Shown piece after piece: positions 10,561 to 20,187 of a DNA stretch of 64,000 nucleotides (positions are counted from its first letter, which is position 1; the number at the start of each line of letters is the position of its first letter). A model generated the notes under the pieces. It was not told where the DNA came from and made no database searches. It saw only the letters and a list, made by a program, of their open reading frames with translations. The stretch covers positions 9,424,001 to 9,488,000 of the forward strand of contig NC_067203.1 of the NCBI RefSeq assembly GCF_026262505.1. Reading direction: 5' to 3'. The stretch is from Trichomonas vaginalis G3. Lineage: Eukaryota > Parabasalia > Trichomonadida > Trichomonadidae. The position numbers were made by a program, and so were the translations under genes.

Positions 10561-10631
10561 TTCCAAATTGACATCCTTATCATATTTATGCAAAAATATT
10601 TATAATTTAATAATATATCATTAGGATTTTT

Positions 10632-10690
10632 ATTATATTGAAATAAATTGATAATTATATTGAAATAAATTGATAATTATATTGAAATAA
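10632..10690. repeat. 22-bp tandem repeat, about 2.7 copies
   Basis: The unit ATTATATTGAAATAAATTGA plus TA repeats head to tail just upstream of the small gene at 10726. It is pure AT-rich spacer; no coding role is evident. Confidence 0.85.
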
Positions 10691-10725
10691 AATTTTCACT
10701 TCATTATTTTTGTTGTTGTTCTCCA

Positions 10726-11253
10726 ATGGCTAAACATAAACCATATCTGTCCAGAATAATCTTCAGACGTAACAGTAATGATCCATGGAAAGTTTATTTG
10801 ATCCAAGGCCACGAATTGAAAAAAATGGATTTTGAATATCATACTCAAGAAGAACTAAAAAATGTTCTTTCGGATATAGAGAAATTTTTGGGTATTACGA
10901 AGTCCGCTAATGATCAGACCTCAAATTGTGCTAAGCAGCCAATTCAAGAACCTCTGCCTGAAAACATGCCCGATCCAGCCTTAACTGAAAACATGCCCGA
11001 TCCAGCCTTAACTGAAAACATGCCCGATCCAGCCTTAACTGAAAACATGCCCGATCCAGCCTTAACTGAAAACATGCCCAACCTAGCCTTAAATGAAACC
11101 AATGATGCACAGAAACCTGATTTTGATAACCCATGGGATCTTGATAACATTTTTCCGGATGGGTGTTTTGATTCAGATCATGAGTTTTTCAATTCAGATG
11201 GAGATTTGGACAATTCCAGAAGTGGTCCTACTTTCAATTTTGAATTTTTTTAA
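10726..11253 (+). CDS. Small acidic protein with nine-residue tandem repeats, function unknown
   Basis: The 175-residue protein has a basic N-terminal third (residues 1-65, including IIFRRNSNDPWKVYLI). A tandem array of ENMPDPALT follows (about 79-123; four good copies and one degenerate copy, ENMPNLALN). The tail is strongly acidic and aromatic, with FDNPWDLDNIFPDG and DSDHEFF. I do not recognise a family. The sharp DNA repeat behind the array (27-bp units) implies recent expansion. The native stop TAA at 11251-11253 overlaps the TTAA into which the downstream transposon inserted. Joining the sequence across the transposon keeps the same stop, so the insertion did not truncate the protein but replaced its 3' flank. 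Confidence 0.55.
   Translation: MAKHKPYLSRIIFRRNSNDPWKVYLIQGHELKKMDFEYHTQEELKNVLSDIEKFLGITKSANDQTSNCAKQPIQEPLPENMPDPALTENMPDPALTENMPDPALTENMPDPALTENMPNLALNETNDAQKPDFDNPWDLDNIFPDGCFDSDHEFFNSDGDLDNSRSGPTFNFEFF
10960..11094 (+). repeat. 27-bp coding minisatellite
   Basis: Five 27-bp units start at 10960, 10987, 11014, 11041 and 11068. The first four are almost identical at the DNA level and encode ENMPDPALT. The last is degenerate. The unit length is a multiple of three, so copy number can change without a frameshift. Confidence 0.9.
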
Positions 11254-12294
11254 GGGTGCACACGAGAGGATTATGTAAACTTCAGAATTTAGAACCTTAT
11301 TTTTAGGCATTATCTTGGCTACCTATTTAGGCTCGAAAAGCAAAAAATATCAAAAAATACAACTTGACTCCATTATGACCCTTTCATGGAGGTAGTTTTT
11401 ATCCGCTAGTATTTTCCCTTTGAATCTCTTTACAATTCGAAATCAAATTCAAACCTCAGTAGAAGAAAGGAAGAATCGACTTACTACGGTTGTAATACGA
11501 ATAAATACATATATTTAATTATTTTTATTTACATAATAATTGTTTGAAGCTCATATTCCATCAAATTTTTAAATAAAAACATTAAAATGTTGAAAATGTT
11601 CATATATTTTAATAGGGTTTTGGCACTTTATTGAGGAATTACTACATACATAGTCGAACTGAACTTGATATTTTGAAATTTAAATTATTTATCAAAATTA
11701 AAATTTAATTTGAAATTTATAATTATTTAGTCATATTTTGCATAATTCTAAGTAGATTTTGTAAAAAATCAAGAAAGAAAAATTTTAACGTGCTTTATTT
11801 TTTCTTTTTTATAATAATACATATTATTATATAATTAACATATTCATAATGTTTCACCCTTTCAAAAATATAATCCTCCTCCTCTCAACTAAACGTACAT
11901 ACGGGTGGCCTCTTTTTTCAAAAAATTAAAATTTGAAATTTTGGGCTCAAATATTAGAGATCTTTTCAACCTTCAACGATATATGTTGTCTATATCAGAC
12001 CTCCTTTCTTTTTGATACTTAACATTGTTCCTAAATCTTAGCCGTTAAGGCTGTTCTGAAAATATTTTTTTTTCGAAAAAATTCGAAAAAAATTCTTAAA
12101 ATTCAAAAATCCCTTAATTCCTGAGGATTTTGGAAAAAAGTTTTTACATGAACATGTGTATATTATATGAAGTATATTGATAAGGTAAAAATCAAATTTT
12201 ATTGCATATTCATCGAGAAAATAAACTAACGAATCCCTCAAAATTGAGAGGGTAATCCTCCTCCTCTCAAATAAACGTACATACGGGTGCACCC
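11254..12294 (+). mobile_element. Complete non-autonomous TTAA-type DNA transposon, copy 1
   Basis: The 1,041-bp element is flanked by TTAA on both sides (11250-11253 and 12295-12298). It begins GGGTGCAC and ends GTGCACCC, a perfect 8-bp terminal inverted repeat that then diverges. TTAA target duplication is the mark of piggyBac and Kolobok elements. A GGG...CCC end suggests the Kolobok side, but this is not decisive. No transposase is encoded; an 84-residue open frame at the right end starts without an ATG and is unlikely to be a gene. A 37-bp segment of the right end (12253-12289) is repeated inside the element (11871-11907) with one mismatch. Two further copies, nearly identical, lie at 27292-30382 and from 63372, which indicates recent activity. 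Confidence 0.85.
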
Positions 12295-12298
12295 TTAA

Positions 12299-13304
12299 AA
12301 AATAAGTAGAAAAATAATATTGTGATAAAAATCAGAGATTAAAATAATCAAAAAAAAAATACTATGCATATACAAGTTTTCTATGAAATATGATATTATA
12401 AAGAATAAACAAAGATATTTCTAAAGTAACAATGATTTTTTGTTTTTTGTGATACATTTTTAAATTTGCAATCACAATATATATCCAATCTTGCACCCAC
12501 GTATATACATTATAATAAGAATTATATGTGAGGTGTATAACCATGATTTATTATAACTAATAAAATTTGTTATTTGCCTTTTTCGAATTACATTCGATTT
12601 AAGTTATTGAAAGAACTTACAGCAGTATTATTATACATTTCCACTTCTTTTAAAGATAGATTTAGATTCAATACAGATTATAATCTCATTATTCTTATTT
12701 TTTGATTAAATTAGATTTACTATTAGACATTCAGCATACATGACGCATGTTATTGCATATTTTATCTGTGTGGATCACAAATCAATTATAAGTGCCAAAA
12801 TCACATTGAGATGTTAATGAATATAGTTACTTTACCAATCTAACACCATTTTATGCTAACACATGACAAAAAATTTTAGTATTGATAATTATTATTGATA
12901 TTTAACTAAATTTATGAAAATTCAATTATTATATTTTTTTTCACCAAATAGTTACTTCTTACTTCTCTGTCAGGCAATTACTCTAACTCCTGAATGTCAT
13001 CTGTTCATACCTCAAAAACAGAGTGGAGGCACTTCTACAATTCCATTAATGTTAATGAGTTTTTTAGAATGAATGTACAAAGAAATCAACTATAAATCGT
13101 CTAGTATGATATTTTTAATTAATAATTATGATTAAAACATTACTTTTTAATTTATTCCTTTTTATTTGTCTGGTAAAATCAATTTTAATGCATGATTTAT
13201 TTATTACATGTTTGATGTAATTAATGTGCATGGGAAAAATTCCAAAATATAAAACCTGAATTATCGCTGAAAATTTTGAGGGGAGCGTTTGGCCGGCCTT
13301 TCTG
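12299..13304. other. 1-kb intergenic region upstream of RPS23
   Basis: This is AT-rich sequence without a supportable gene. The leader directly before the RPS23 ATG is GC-rich against its surroundings and holds the palindrome GGCCGGCC (13291-13298). No TCAYW initiator lies close to the ATG. Confidence 0.4.
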
Positions 13305-13739
13305 ATGGGTAAGTCTAAAGCTTGCGGTCGTCTCGCTGCTCGTAAACTCCGTCTTGCACACAAGTCCAACTTGTGGGCTTCCAACGCATACCGCCGTTCC
13401 CTTGGTACATCAATCTACAAGACACCACTTGAGGGTACATCAATGGCATCTGGCATCGTCGTCGGCAAGGTCGCTGTCGAAGCCAAGCAGCCAAACTCTG
13501 CTATTCGTAAAGCTGTCCGTGTTCAGCTTAAGAAGAACTCTAAGGTTGTCACAGCTTTCGTTCCACGCGATGGTTCCCTCCGTCTTATTGATGATAACGA
13601 CCGTGTTCTTATTGCCGGTATGGGTCGTTCTGGCCGTTCTGTCGGTGACCTTCCAGGATGCCGTTTCAAAGTTATCAAGGTCGCTGGTTTCTCCCTCCTT
13701 GCTCTTTGGCTCGGCAAGAAGGAGAAGCCGCGCAGCTAA
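13305..13739 (+). CDS. RPS23: 40S ribosomal protein S23 (uS12)
   Basis: The 144-residue protein aligns end to end with eukaryotic uS12, which is 143 residues in most species. It has the invariant loop [15 protein letters not shown] at the decoding centre, including the proline that is hydroxylated in many eukaryotes, then TAFVPRDG and [13 protein letters not shown], and the ending KKEKPRS. It sits in the small subunit at the A site and helps monitor codon-anticodon pairing. Codon use is clearly richer in G+C than in neighbouring genes, as expected for a highly expressed gene. It is intronless. The N-terminal 40 residues diverge from animal sequences, as is common in trichomonads. Confidence 0.97.
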   Translation: MGKSKACGRLAARKLRLAHKSNLWASNAYRRSLGTSIYKTPLEGTSMASGIVVGKVAVEAKQPNSAIRKAVRVQLKKNSKVVTAFVPRDGSLRLIDDNDRVLIAGMGRSGRSVGDLPGCRFKVIKVAGFSLLALWLGKKEKPRS

Positions 13740-14184
13740 ATAAATACTCTTGGGTTTACCGGTAAATAAAAACATATATTACGAAATACAAATATTATTT
13801 TAATAATCATTTAAAATGAAATACTGTACGAAGTTCTTGGATTATTTCATGCCTTACCTGATCAAATATATATTAAAAACATTAATTATATTTGATATCG
13901 ATTTTATTTCATGATTCTCTTTTTCTGGCAATGATATTATCTTCTATAATTCATATGAGAGAACGAGGGAGTGATTATTTTTGGTTTCGATGTAAGCATT
14001 AATATGGATTCTTAAGATCTTGTTGTATTTCAAGCGAAATGAACTGAAATCATAGAGCAGAGTATATTCTATTTAAATCTAAACTTATCTACAGTAAAAT
14101 TTAAAAAGTAATTATGAAAAATCAGAGATCGAAATAAATTTTTGATATTATAAAGAAAACTTGATTTAGAGAGAAACTGCCAAA
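13740..14184. other. Short intergenic region between convergent genes
   Basis: The region lies between the 3' ends of RPS23 and the R-SNARE gene. AT-rich sequence only; no RNA gene or repeat is visible. Confidence 0.35.
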
Positions 14185-14850
14185 TTAAGCGGTCTTATCC
14201 TTCTTAGTGCACTTGAATCCCTTGCAGAAGATCAAGAAAAGGATGAAGATAAGGACAAGGGCAATGAGTACACCAAGAACGTACCAACGATATCTCTCCC
14301 AGCACATTTTCCTCTTGACTGTGTTAGCAGCACGGTGGAAGACTTCAGCGTGTTCCTTGATGTTGTTGGCCTTTTCTTCCATAACTTCAAGCTTCTCACC
14401 ACGGATGAGAGCCTGTGTAAGGTTTTCTGTCATCTTCTCCTGAGTGGCAGCAATGTTGCCCTTGATTGTAGCAATCTTCTGAGCGCGCTCCGAGTTGTAC
14501 ATTGTGAAGAGGGCCTGAATTTCTGGGGCGAACTCCTTATCCTTGGAGTATGGTTGGAAGTTAGCGCCTTGGTTGGCATATTTTGTACGCCATTTCCTCT
14601 GAAGTTCTTCGAGGAAGGCCATACGAAGCTGAGAGCTAGCAGTCTTCCTTGTAAGGCAGAGGAAGTTCATTCTGTCATTATCAGCAAGTGATTGGAAAAC
14701 GTATTCTCCTTCTTCGAAAATGTGATTTGGCTTCTTTGTATCGATGTTTTCAAGCATTTTGATAGCAATGCTCTTGTAGTTACCCTCAATTGTTGAGTAC
14801 TCGGCGAGCGGTTGAGCACCACGAGCAACTAAAGCGTAGACAAAAGACAT
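14185..14850 (-). CDS. Longin-type R-SNARE (VAMP7/synaptobrevin family)
   Basis: The 221-residue protein starts at the first ATG (MSFVYALVARG), which is exactly where longin domains begin; the frame is open upstream but has no ATG. Residues 1-110 form the longin domain (YALVARGAQPLAEY...). Residues about 120-180 form the R-SNARE coiled coil, with the zero-layer arginine in LIRGEKLEVMEEKA at about residue 150. Residues 191-209 are a single transmembrane anchor (WYVLGVLIALVLIFILFLI), followed by a short Lys/Cys tail. R-SNAREs pair with three Q-SNARE helices to fuse vesicles with endosomal, lysosomal or plasma membranes. Codon use suggests fair expression. Confidence 0.93.
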   Translation of the reverse strand: MSFVYALVARGAQPLAEYSTIEGNYKSIAIKMLENIDTKKPNHIFEEGEYVFQSLADNDRMNFLCLTRKTASSQLRMAFLEELQRKWRTKYANQGANFQPYSKDKEFAPEIQALFTMYNSERAQKIATIKGNIAATQEKMTENLTQALIRGEKLEVMEEKANNIKEHAEVFHRAANTVKRKMCWERYRWYVLGVLIALVLIFILFLIFCKGFKCTKKDKTA

Positions 14851-15150
14851 CTGAGTTGACCGAACTGATTTGAAAAGTTTACACTTCACTTTTTTACATA
14901 AAAATCCCGACGGCTATTTTTTTGAAAGAATTGCAATTTTTATCGAAATAATAGAATTGGGGTTTGCTATGAAGATCAAACAATAGAAAACTATTGAAAT
15001 TTTCAATTTACATTCAAAAATATCTGGAAGGAAATATTCAACGATTTCAGATGATATTTATAGATATCACTCACATAGAATCAAAATCATCGTTTTTTTT
15101 ATCTCGGTGAGATTTCGAAAAATCAAAATTCGAATCTGAATTAGTCTATC
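14851..15150. other. Region upstream of the R-SNARE gene
   Basis: AT-rich sequence between the R-SNARE start and the left end of the MITE. It ends with the copy of GTCTATC that flanks the MITE. No clear TCAYW initiator is seen near the SNARE ATG. Confidence 0.35.
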
Positions 15151-16205
15151 TAAGGGTTTCGTTTTGCTAAAATTGTCACTTTTATAGCATATTTGTTTTT
15201 GGATGTTTTGCGAAACCAAAAAAAAACTATGATATACAATGTGTGTGTAAAGAAAATACTTTATTTACTAGTTAAAAAATCATTTGGTATTGATCAAGTT
15301 ATTTTTTCTGGATAAGATATTATATGGATAATTGGATAGAAAATACAATTATATAATCTTGTACCTGGTTTAATTAAGCTAATTGTCATCAGAAACTTGT
15401 AATTTTTATGAATTTCAGATTTTCTTTTCATTACTGCTTTTCTTAATAGGTCAAGTTCTTATTTACGTTATAAAGTATGATATTTACAAATATCAAGTTA
15501 TCATGTTTTTTGAGAAATTATGAGAAACAAACAAAAATGAAAAAGATAGGAATAGCAATGAATAGTGATGTGGGTATAGAAAATGTAAGAGATATGAATG
15601 CAAAGCAATCAGTATTTAGGATATTGACCATAGATTTCGAAAAAAAAATGCTGCATATTGAGCGAAAACTATGATTATATTATAAAGCTGTCATTTAAAG
15701 CATAATGAAACTATTCCCTTTTCATTTTAATCGAATAAGATAGTAAAGATTTTTGAATTAGCTAGAAACTGATGAGATGTTTTCACAAATCAGATTTTTA
15801 ATCTCTATAATGCATAATTCACTCAATATCTCAATTTTGATATTGCGAGATATTTTTGCTATCGGTTTCGCAATTTTGACACAATAGCAAGAGGGTTCTA
15901 TAAGCATTATTATCAACGTAGAATCTGAATATCATATCAGAAAATGTCGCAAATCTGACATTTACCCGACCAAATAGCAAAAATAATTGAATACTTTTCG
16001 CAAAAACTTGAAAAATCGATAAAAATATGAAATATAGATATTAAAGAGACTTTTTATATAATATTCATAAAGATTTTCCAAAAATATGATACCGCAAAAT
16101 TAAAAAAGTGACGTCTTGAGTGGAGTCAAATGTCGAAATTGCTAGCTAAATGTTTTTTTAGCGAAATTGCGTATTGTACGTTTTTTTCGCAAAACGAAAC
16201 CCTTA
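15151..16205. mobile_element. 1.06-kb MITE with TAAGGGTTTCG termini
   Basis: The left end TAAGGGTTTCGTTTTGC and the right end (same string on the opposite strand) form a perfect 17-bp terminal inverted repeat that then drifts. The flanks repeat GTCTATC on both sides (15144-15150 and 16206-16212). Because the terminal TTA overlaps the flank, the target duplication can be read as 7 to 10 bp; 8 bp would suit hAT and 9 bp would suit MULE. TTTCGC/GCGAAA motifs recur inside. No transposase is encoded, so it is non-autonomous. Confidence 0.8.
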
Positions 16206-16212
16206 GTCTATC

Positions 16213-17346
16213 AATAAAATGGCACTCTTCTGAATATACTAAACTTATATTTTTCAGCGAATGAACGCTGAGCTTTCATTCGAAAGATTTCTCTCTTATA
16301 AAAAGAATTGCGGATTATATATTTGAAGACAAGATCTAATCGCGTTGTTGTAGCTCCCCTAACAATAGTTAATCTCTGAAGAAATTGCTGTCAATTAATA
16401 TTCAAACATTTTCGAGTTGATTTATACATCTATTTTGCTATTGCAACATAAACTAAAGAATATTTCATTGTTTCTTCTAATCTCAAATATAAATGCTTTC
16501 AAGCATGATTGATTAAAGTTGAGTATAACTAATATCTTTGGAGACAAAACCTGTATTTAAAGTCAAACTATATGCAAAGAAATGACTAAGCATTAGATAA
16601 ATCAAAGATTTATCCTTATTATTTTAATTTTAATCATCATTTTTGTACACAAATGGATCTTAAAGAATTGTGATAGGTTGAAGTACTCAAATTGATGATT
16701 TTTATTTTTCCTATAAAATATTTCGAAGGATAATATATTTAGCAAATGGGCAAAATTCAGTAAAGATCCGATAGAATTGAGAACATGCTTTCATTGATCT
16801 CTTATTTTCGACGAATGAGAATGTAATAAGATAGATTTAGCTTTCTGATGAATTTAGAATTGCTAAGATGGCTCTGAACACTTTGACTTCACTAAAATGT
16901 TCCTGTTACAGGATTTTGATGTAATTACTGCCCGATATTTCCTTATATAAATACTAAAAATTAAGAATTCTAAACCGCCTCTAAAATATTATCAACCTGA
17001 TATCTATGTTTTAAAAATCATCAAAATCATCATTTCATTTCCGAAATACTCCAAATCCCTTGGATGATCAAGAATTCCGTAGATTTTGGATTTGAATTTA
17101 ATCTTCAACATCGATCTTAGCAATCCAGATCAACAAATGATCGAACAAATAGGCATGCAATCTATCCATTGCCAAAGGGACATGATATTTAGTAATTTCC
17201 AAATTTTTAATCAAAATTATCTCGAGAATGACGTTATTTTTGTTTTGGTTCAATTTTTGAGTTTATATACTAGTAATATATCGCTTTTGATTTCAAGAGC
17301 TAAATTTTGAATTTTTTTTTCTTTGCACGTTACAAAAAAAGAGAAT
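16213..17346. other. 1.1-kb intergenic region upstream of the WD40 gene
   Basis: AT-rich sequence with no supportable gene. A 74-codon open frame before 17310 has no ATG start, and I do not call it. No clear initiator stands next to the WD40 gene's ATG. Confidence 0.35.
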
Positions 17347-19062
17347 ATGGAACAAGACTCAAATAAGCAAGCTGAACCTGAAGTTAACATTTATTTAAGT
17401 GAGACACCAACAATATCTCTTTTTTGTCAGCAAAGCTCTGTTGCATCTCTTGCAAGTGCCGAAGCTGAAACATTAAAAACATCAAATGAGCGTTATCATA
17501 CATATCAACCAACATCAACACAAGATAGAGGCAACCTTACATTCCACCTCTTTACTAAAAATAAAGATACACAAACAGATAAAGTAATTAAAAATGATGT
17601 CCAAATTCAACTCGATTCTCATCAATTAATTCTTACAAACTCAAATCCATTAGAGCGTAAGATCAAGCATGGACCTCTTGATCGTCTCAGAGAAGACTGC
17701 CATCCTTTAGCATCAAATCAATGGCAATCTACACCAGAAAAAACACTTCTTGATAGCTCAGCACGCATTGATTTCGGTCCTAACTCAAAGGAAAGTGACC
17801 AAACTCTCCAACAGTTCAAAGATTTCGGACATAGTTTATTCGTTATCGAAAGAATGGTACAACAGAACATCCACCTCGAGAAAATCTTAGCGTACTCATC
17901 TCCAAATTGCACGAGCGATACACAAAATGTCGAAAACTTACTCAAATTCCACTGTTCACAGACATTTTCAAGACCAGTTACAGATTTATCATTCAACTAT
18001 CAGAGTGTCAACTTTTTCGCAGCTGCATATGGCGAAGTACCCGAAAATATGCTCTCCCAGTACCAAGGGGAGCCTTCTACAGGCTTAATTTGCGTTTGGA
18101 ACATTTTGAATCCAGGACAACCAGAGAGAATCATAGAAACAGCATCAGTTCCTAAATCTATTGTTTTCTCTGATGGAGTTCCATATCTTATCGCTGCTGG
18201 TTTCGCTGATGGATCCATTGGTTTATACGATATCAGAAATATTAAATGCGAATGCATTGCCATGTCCACAGTTGAAACAGGTTCCCATGAAGGCGATGTC
18301 GGAGAGGTAGTTTTCCAGCAGAGAACAGATACTCGTGTCAGATCTGAAGCAATTGTTTCAGTTGCAGCCGGTGGAAGGGTCACACAATGGACAGTTGCTA
18401 ACGGCCTTGAACATAAAGACCTTGTGACCCTCAAGAAGCTGAAAACGGCCGGATCTGATGGTGATACTCAAACTTTACGATATGAAGACTTACATTGTGT
18501 CAGTTTCTCCACTTCTCAGCCGAATATATACGTTGTAGGCTCAGAAGATGGCGCCTTATTCGTTTGCGACACTCAGTACAATGAAGATTTCGTACAAAAA
18601 CTTTTATTCCACTACAGATCTGTTTTAACTGTGAAGTTTTCACCGATTGCTCCAAACTGGTTCATTTCCGGTTCATGCGATGGCAGTGCCGCCATTTGGA
18701 ACACTCAGCGCCAAACACCAGTTTCGGTTTTCTACTTGAACAAGGCCAATTTCAACTCCATCAGTTGGTCTCCCATTTCTAGTACTGTTTTCGCTGCTGC
18801 TTGCAGTGATGGCGAGTGCAGGATATGGGATGTTTCCGTGGACAGCGTCGATCCAATCGCTAAACTCAGCACATACGAGAAGAAAGAGTTCACAGCTGTT
18901 GATTGGTCACCTAAATTACCTGTTTTCATTGCTGGAAGCACTTCTGGCGTTGTTTACTTGTCGAAGGTTGTTGGAATTGCTTCTTTGGCTAGCGGAAAGA
19001 CAAGAGAAGAAGAAAAAGCTCGCTTTGAATCAGTTATACAAACAATCTCTAACCAAGAATAA
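17347..19062 (+). CDS. Dynein intermediate chain-like WD40 protein
   Basis: The 571-residue protein starts at the first ATG (MEQDSNKQAEPEVN); the frame is open upstream without an ATG. Residues 1-195 are a disordered-to-helical N-terminus with the short motif KNKDTQTDKV. Residues 200-550 form a seven-bladed WD40 propeller. Blades end in GLICVWN, GSIGLYDIRN, GRVTQWTV, GALFVCDTQ, GSAAIWNTQ, GECRIWDV and GVVYLSKV. The TQTD motif and the blade wording resemble the dynein-2 intermediate chains WDR34/WDR60, which build the retrograde intraflagellar transport motor. The N-terminus is much shorter than in WDR60. A cytoplasmic or axonemal intermediate chain is also possible. It probably acts with light chains and a heavy chain in flagellar assembly or transport. 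Confidence 0.75.
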   Translation: MEQDSNKQAEPEVNIYLSETPTISLFCQQSSVASLASAEAETLKTSNERYHTYQPTSTQDRGNLTFHLFTKNKDTQTDKVIKNDVQIQLDSHQLILTNSNPLERKIKHGPLDRLREDCHPLASNQWQSTPEKTLLDSSARIDFGPNSKESDQTLQQFKDFGHSLFVIERMVQQNIHLEKILAYSSPNCTSDTQNVENLLKFHCSQTFSRPVTDLSFNYQSVNFFAAAYGEVPENMLSQYQGEPSTGLICVWNILNPGQPERIIETASVPKSIVFSDGVPYLIAAGFADGSIGLYDIRNIKCECIAMSTVETGSHEGDVGEVVFQQRTDTRVRSEAIVSVAAGGRVTQWTVANGLEHKDLVTLKKLKTAGSDGDTQTLRYEDLHCVSFSTSQPNIYVVGSEDGALFVCDTQYNEDFVQKLLFHYRSVLTVKFSPIAPNWFISGSCDGSAAIWNTQRQTPVSVFYLNKANFNSISWSPISSTVFAAACSDGECRIWDVSVDSVDPIAKLSTYEKKEFTAVDWSPKLPVFIAGSTSGVVYLSKVVGIASLASGKTREEEKARFESVIQTISNQE

Positions 19063-19264
19063 TTTGTATATTTTTTATCTTATTGTATATTTTATTTACT
19101 TTACCTTTCTAAAAAAATAAAAATGAAAATTAAACTCTTTATAATCAAATATAACTCCATCTCAACTTATACAATAGTTTCTTTACCTGACTGCAATTAA
19201 AGTTTACCATTGAGTTCTCGATAACTAAATTTTTACTGCTAATTTAAAAAAAATAGTTATATAA

Positions 19265-20184
19265 CAGCCGGATCAAAGAAAAATCAAAGCAATTCTTCAA
19301 GCGCTAGATGAAGACCCAAGAGCATCACTCAGAAGGATAGAGGAGATGACAAAGATACCACGTACAACAGTCAGTTATTATCTGCACAATTATTTGAACT
19401 ACAAACTAGCGTATACACGTTGGGTTCCGCACAACCTTAATTCAGTTCAAAAAAAATCTAGAGTCCAATCTTCGAAAGAGCTCCTCTCTATATTGGGTGC
19501 GTATCAATCCAAGAAGTTTCGCTTTTTAGTAACAGGGGACGAGTCTTGGTTTCAATATGCAACAGAAGCCAAAATCATGTGGATCCCGAAGGATGAAAAT
19601 CCGCAAACATTCCCGAAGAAAAAAATTGACACACCAATGATGATGTTGTCGGTTTTTTGGGGCGTGAATGGCATCATCGCAATTGATATTCTTCACAAAA
19701 AACCTAATACGATGAATGCTCAGTATCTAATTGACAATGTTCTTACTCAAATTATCAATTCTGATGAGTTTGAGAAATCCAAACAACAAAAACAAAAGTT
19801 TGCAATTCATTTTGATAATTCAAGAGTTCACAAAAGTCATAAGGTAATGAATTACTTGGTGGAAAACAATGTCAAAGTTGTTCCAAACCCAATTTATTCA
19901 CCTGATATTGCACCCTCTGACTTTTATTTATTCGGCACGCTAAAAAAGAGAGCTGAAGGACGCGAATTCGCGAGTCCAGATGATCTTGAAAATTTTGTAA
20001 GAGAGCAATTTGAGCAATTTTCTCATGATGATTTAAAGCGTGTCTTTCAAGCCTGGATCGATCGCTGCGAACGCGTGATTGAATCCAATGGTGATTATAT
20101 TTAAATAAACTTTATATATATGTAACTTGTTTATTTCTATTCGCAGTATTCAGGTTTGTGCTAAACACACCTTTGGACACCCTA
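19265..20184 (+). mobile_element. 5'-truncated mariner transposon (Tvmar-like) with transposase body
   Basis: The frame is open from 19265 to the stop at 20102-20104 and encodes the C-terminal 279 residues of a mariner transposase. All three catalytic aspartates are present: GDESWFQYAT, then HFDNSRVHKS, then SPDIAPSDFYLFG. The last two are separated by 34 residues, the DD34D signature. The helix-turn-helix (RASLRRIEEMTKIPRTTVSYY) is kept in part. The N-terminal region and the left terminal repeat are missing. The right end reads ACACCCTA and abuts TATA, as expected for insertion at TA. A related family, Tvmar1, is known from T. vaginalis. The copy cannot move on its own because one end is gone. 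It lies 3-5 bp downstream of the stop codon of the membrane protein gene encoded on the opposite strand. Confidence 0.92.
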
Positions 20185-20187
20185 TAT

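Noticed and set aside
12038-12292. 84-residue frame at the right end of the TTAA element, repeated at 27294-27656
   Set aside because: It begins within the terminal repeat without an ATG, has no transposase motif, and is shared only because the element copies are nearly identical.
11254-12294. LTR- or virus-derived origin for the 1-kb repeat
   Set aside because: There are short inverted, not direct, terminal repeats, TTAA target sites and no reverse transcriptase or capsid reading frames.
15477-15674. 65-codon ATG frame inside the MITE
   Set aside because: Lys/Met/Ile-rich with no domain; most likely a chance frame in a non-coding element.
17086-17310. 74-codon frame upstream of the WD40 gene
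   Set aside because: It has no ATG at its start and no recognisable motif; probably chance.
19265-20104. Intact, active mariner
   Set aside because: The catalytic core is complete, but the N-terminus and one terminal repeat are missing, so the copy cannot be autonomous.
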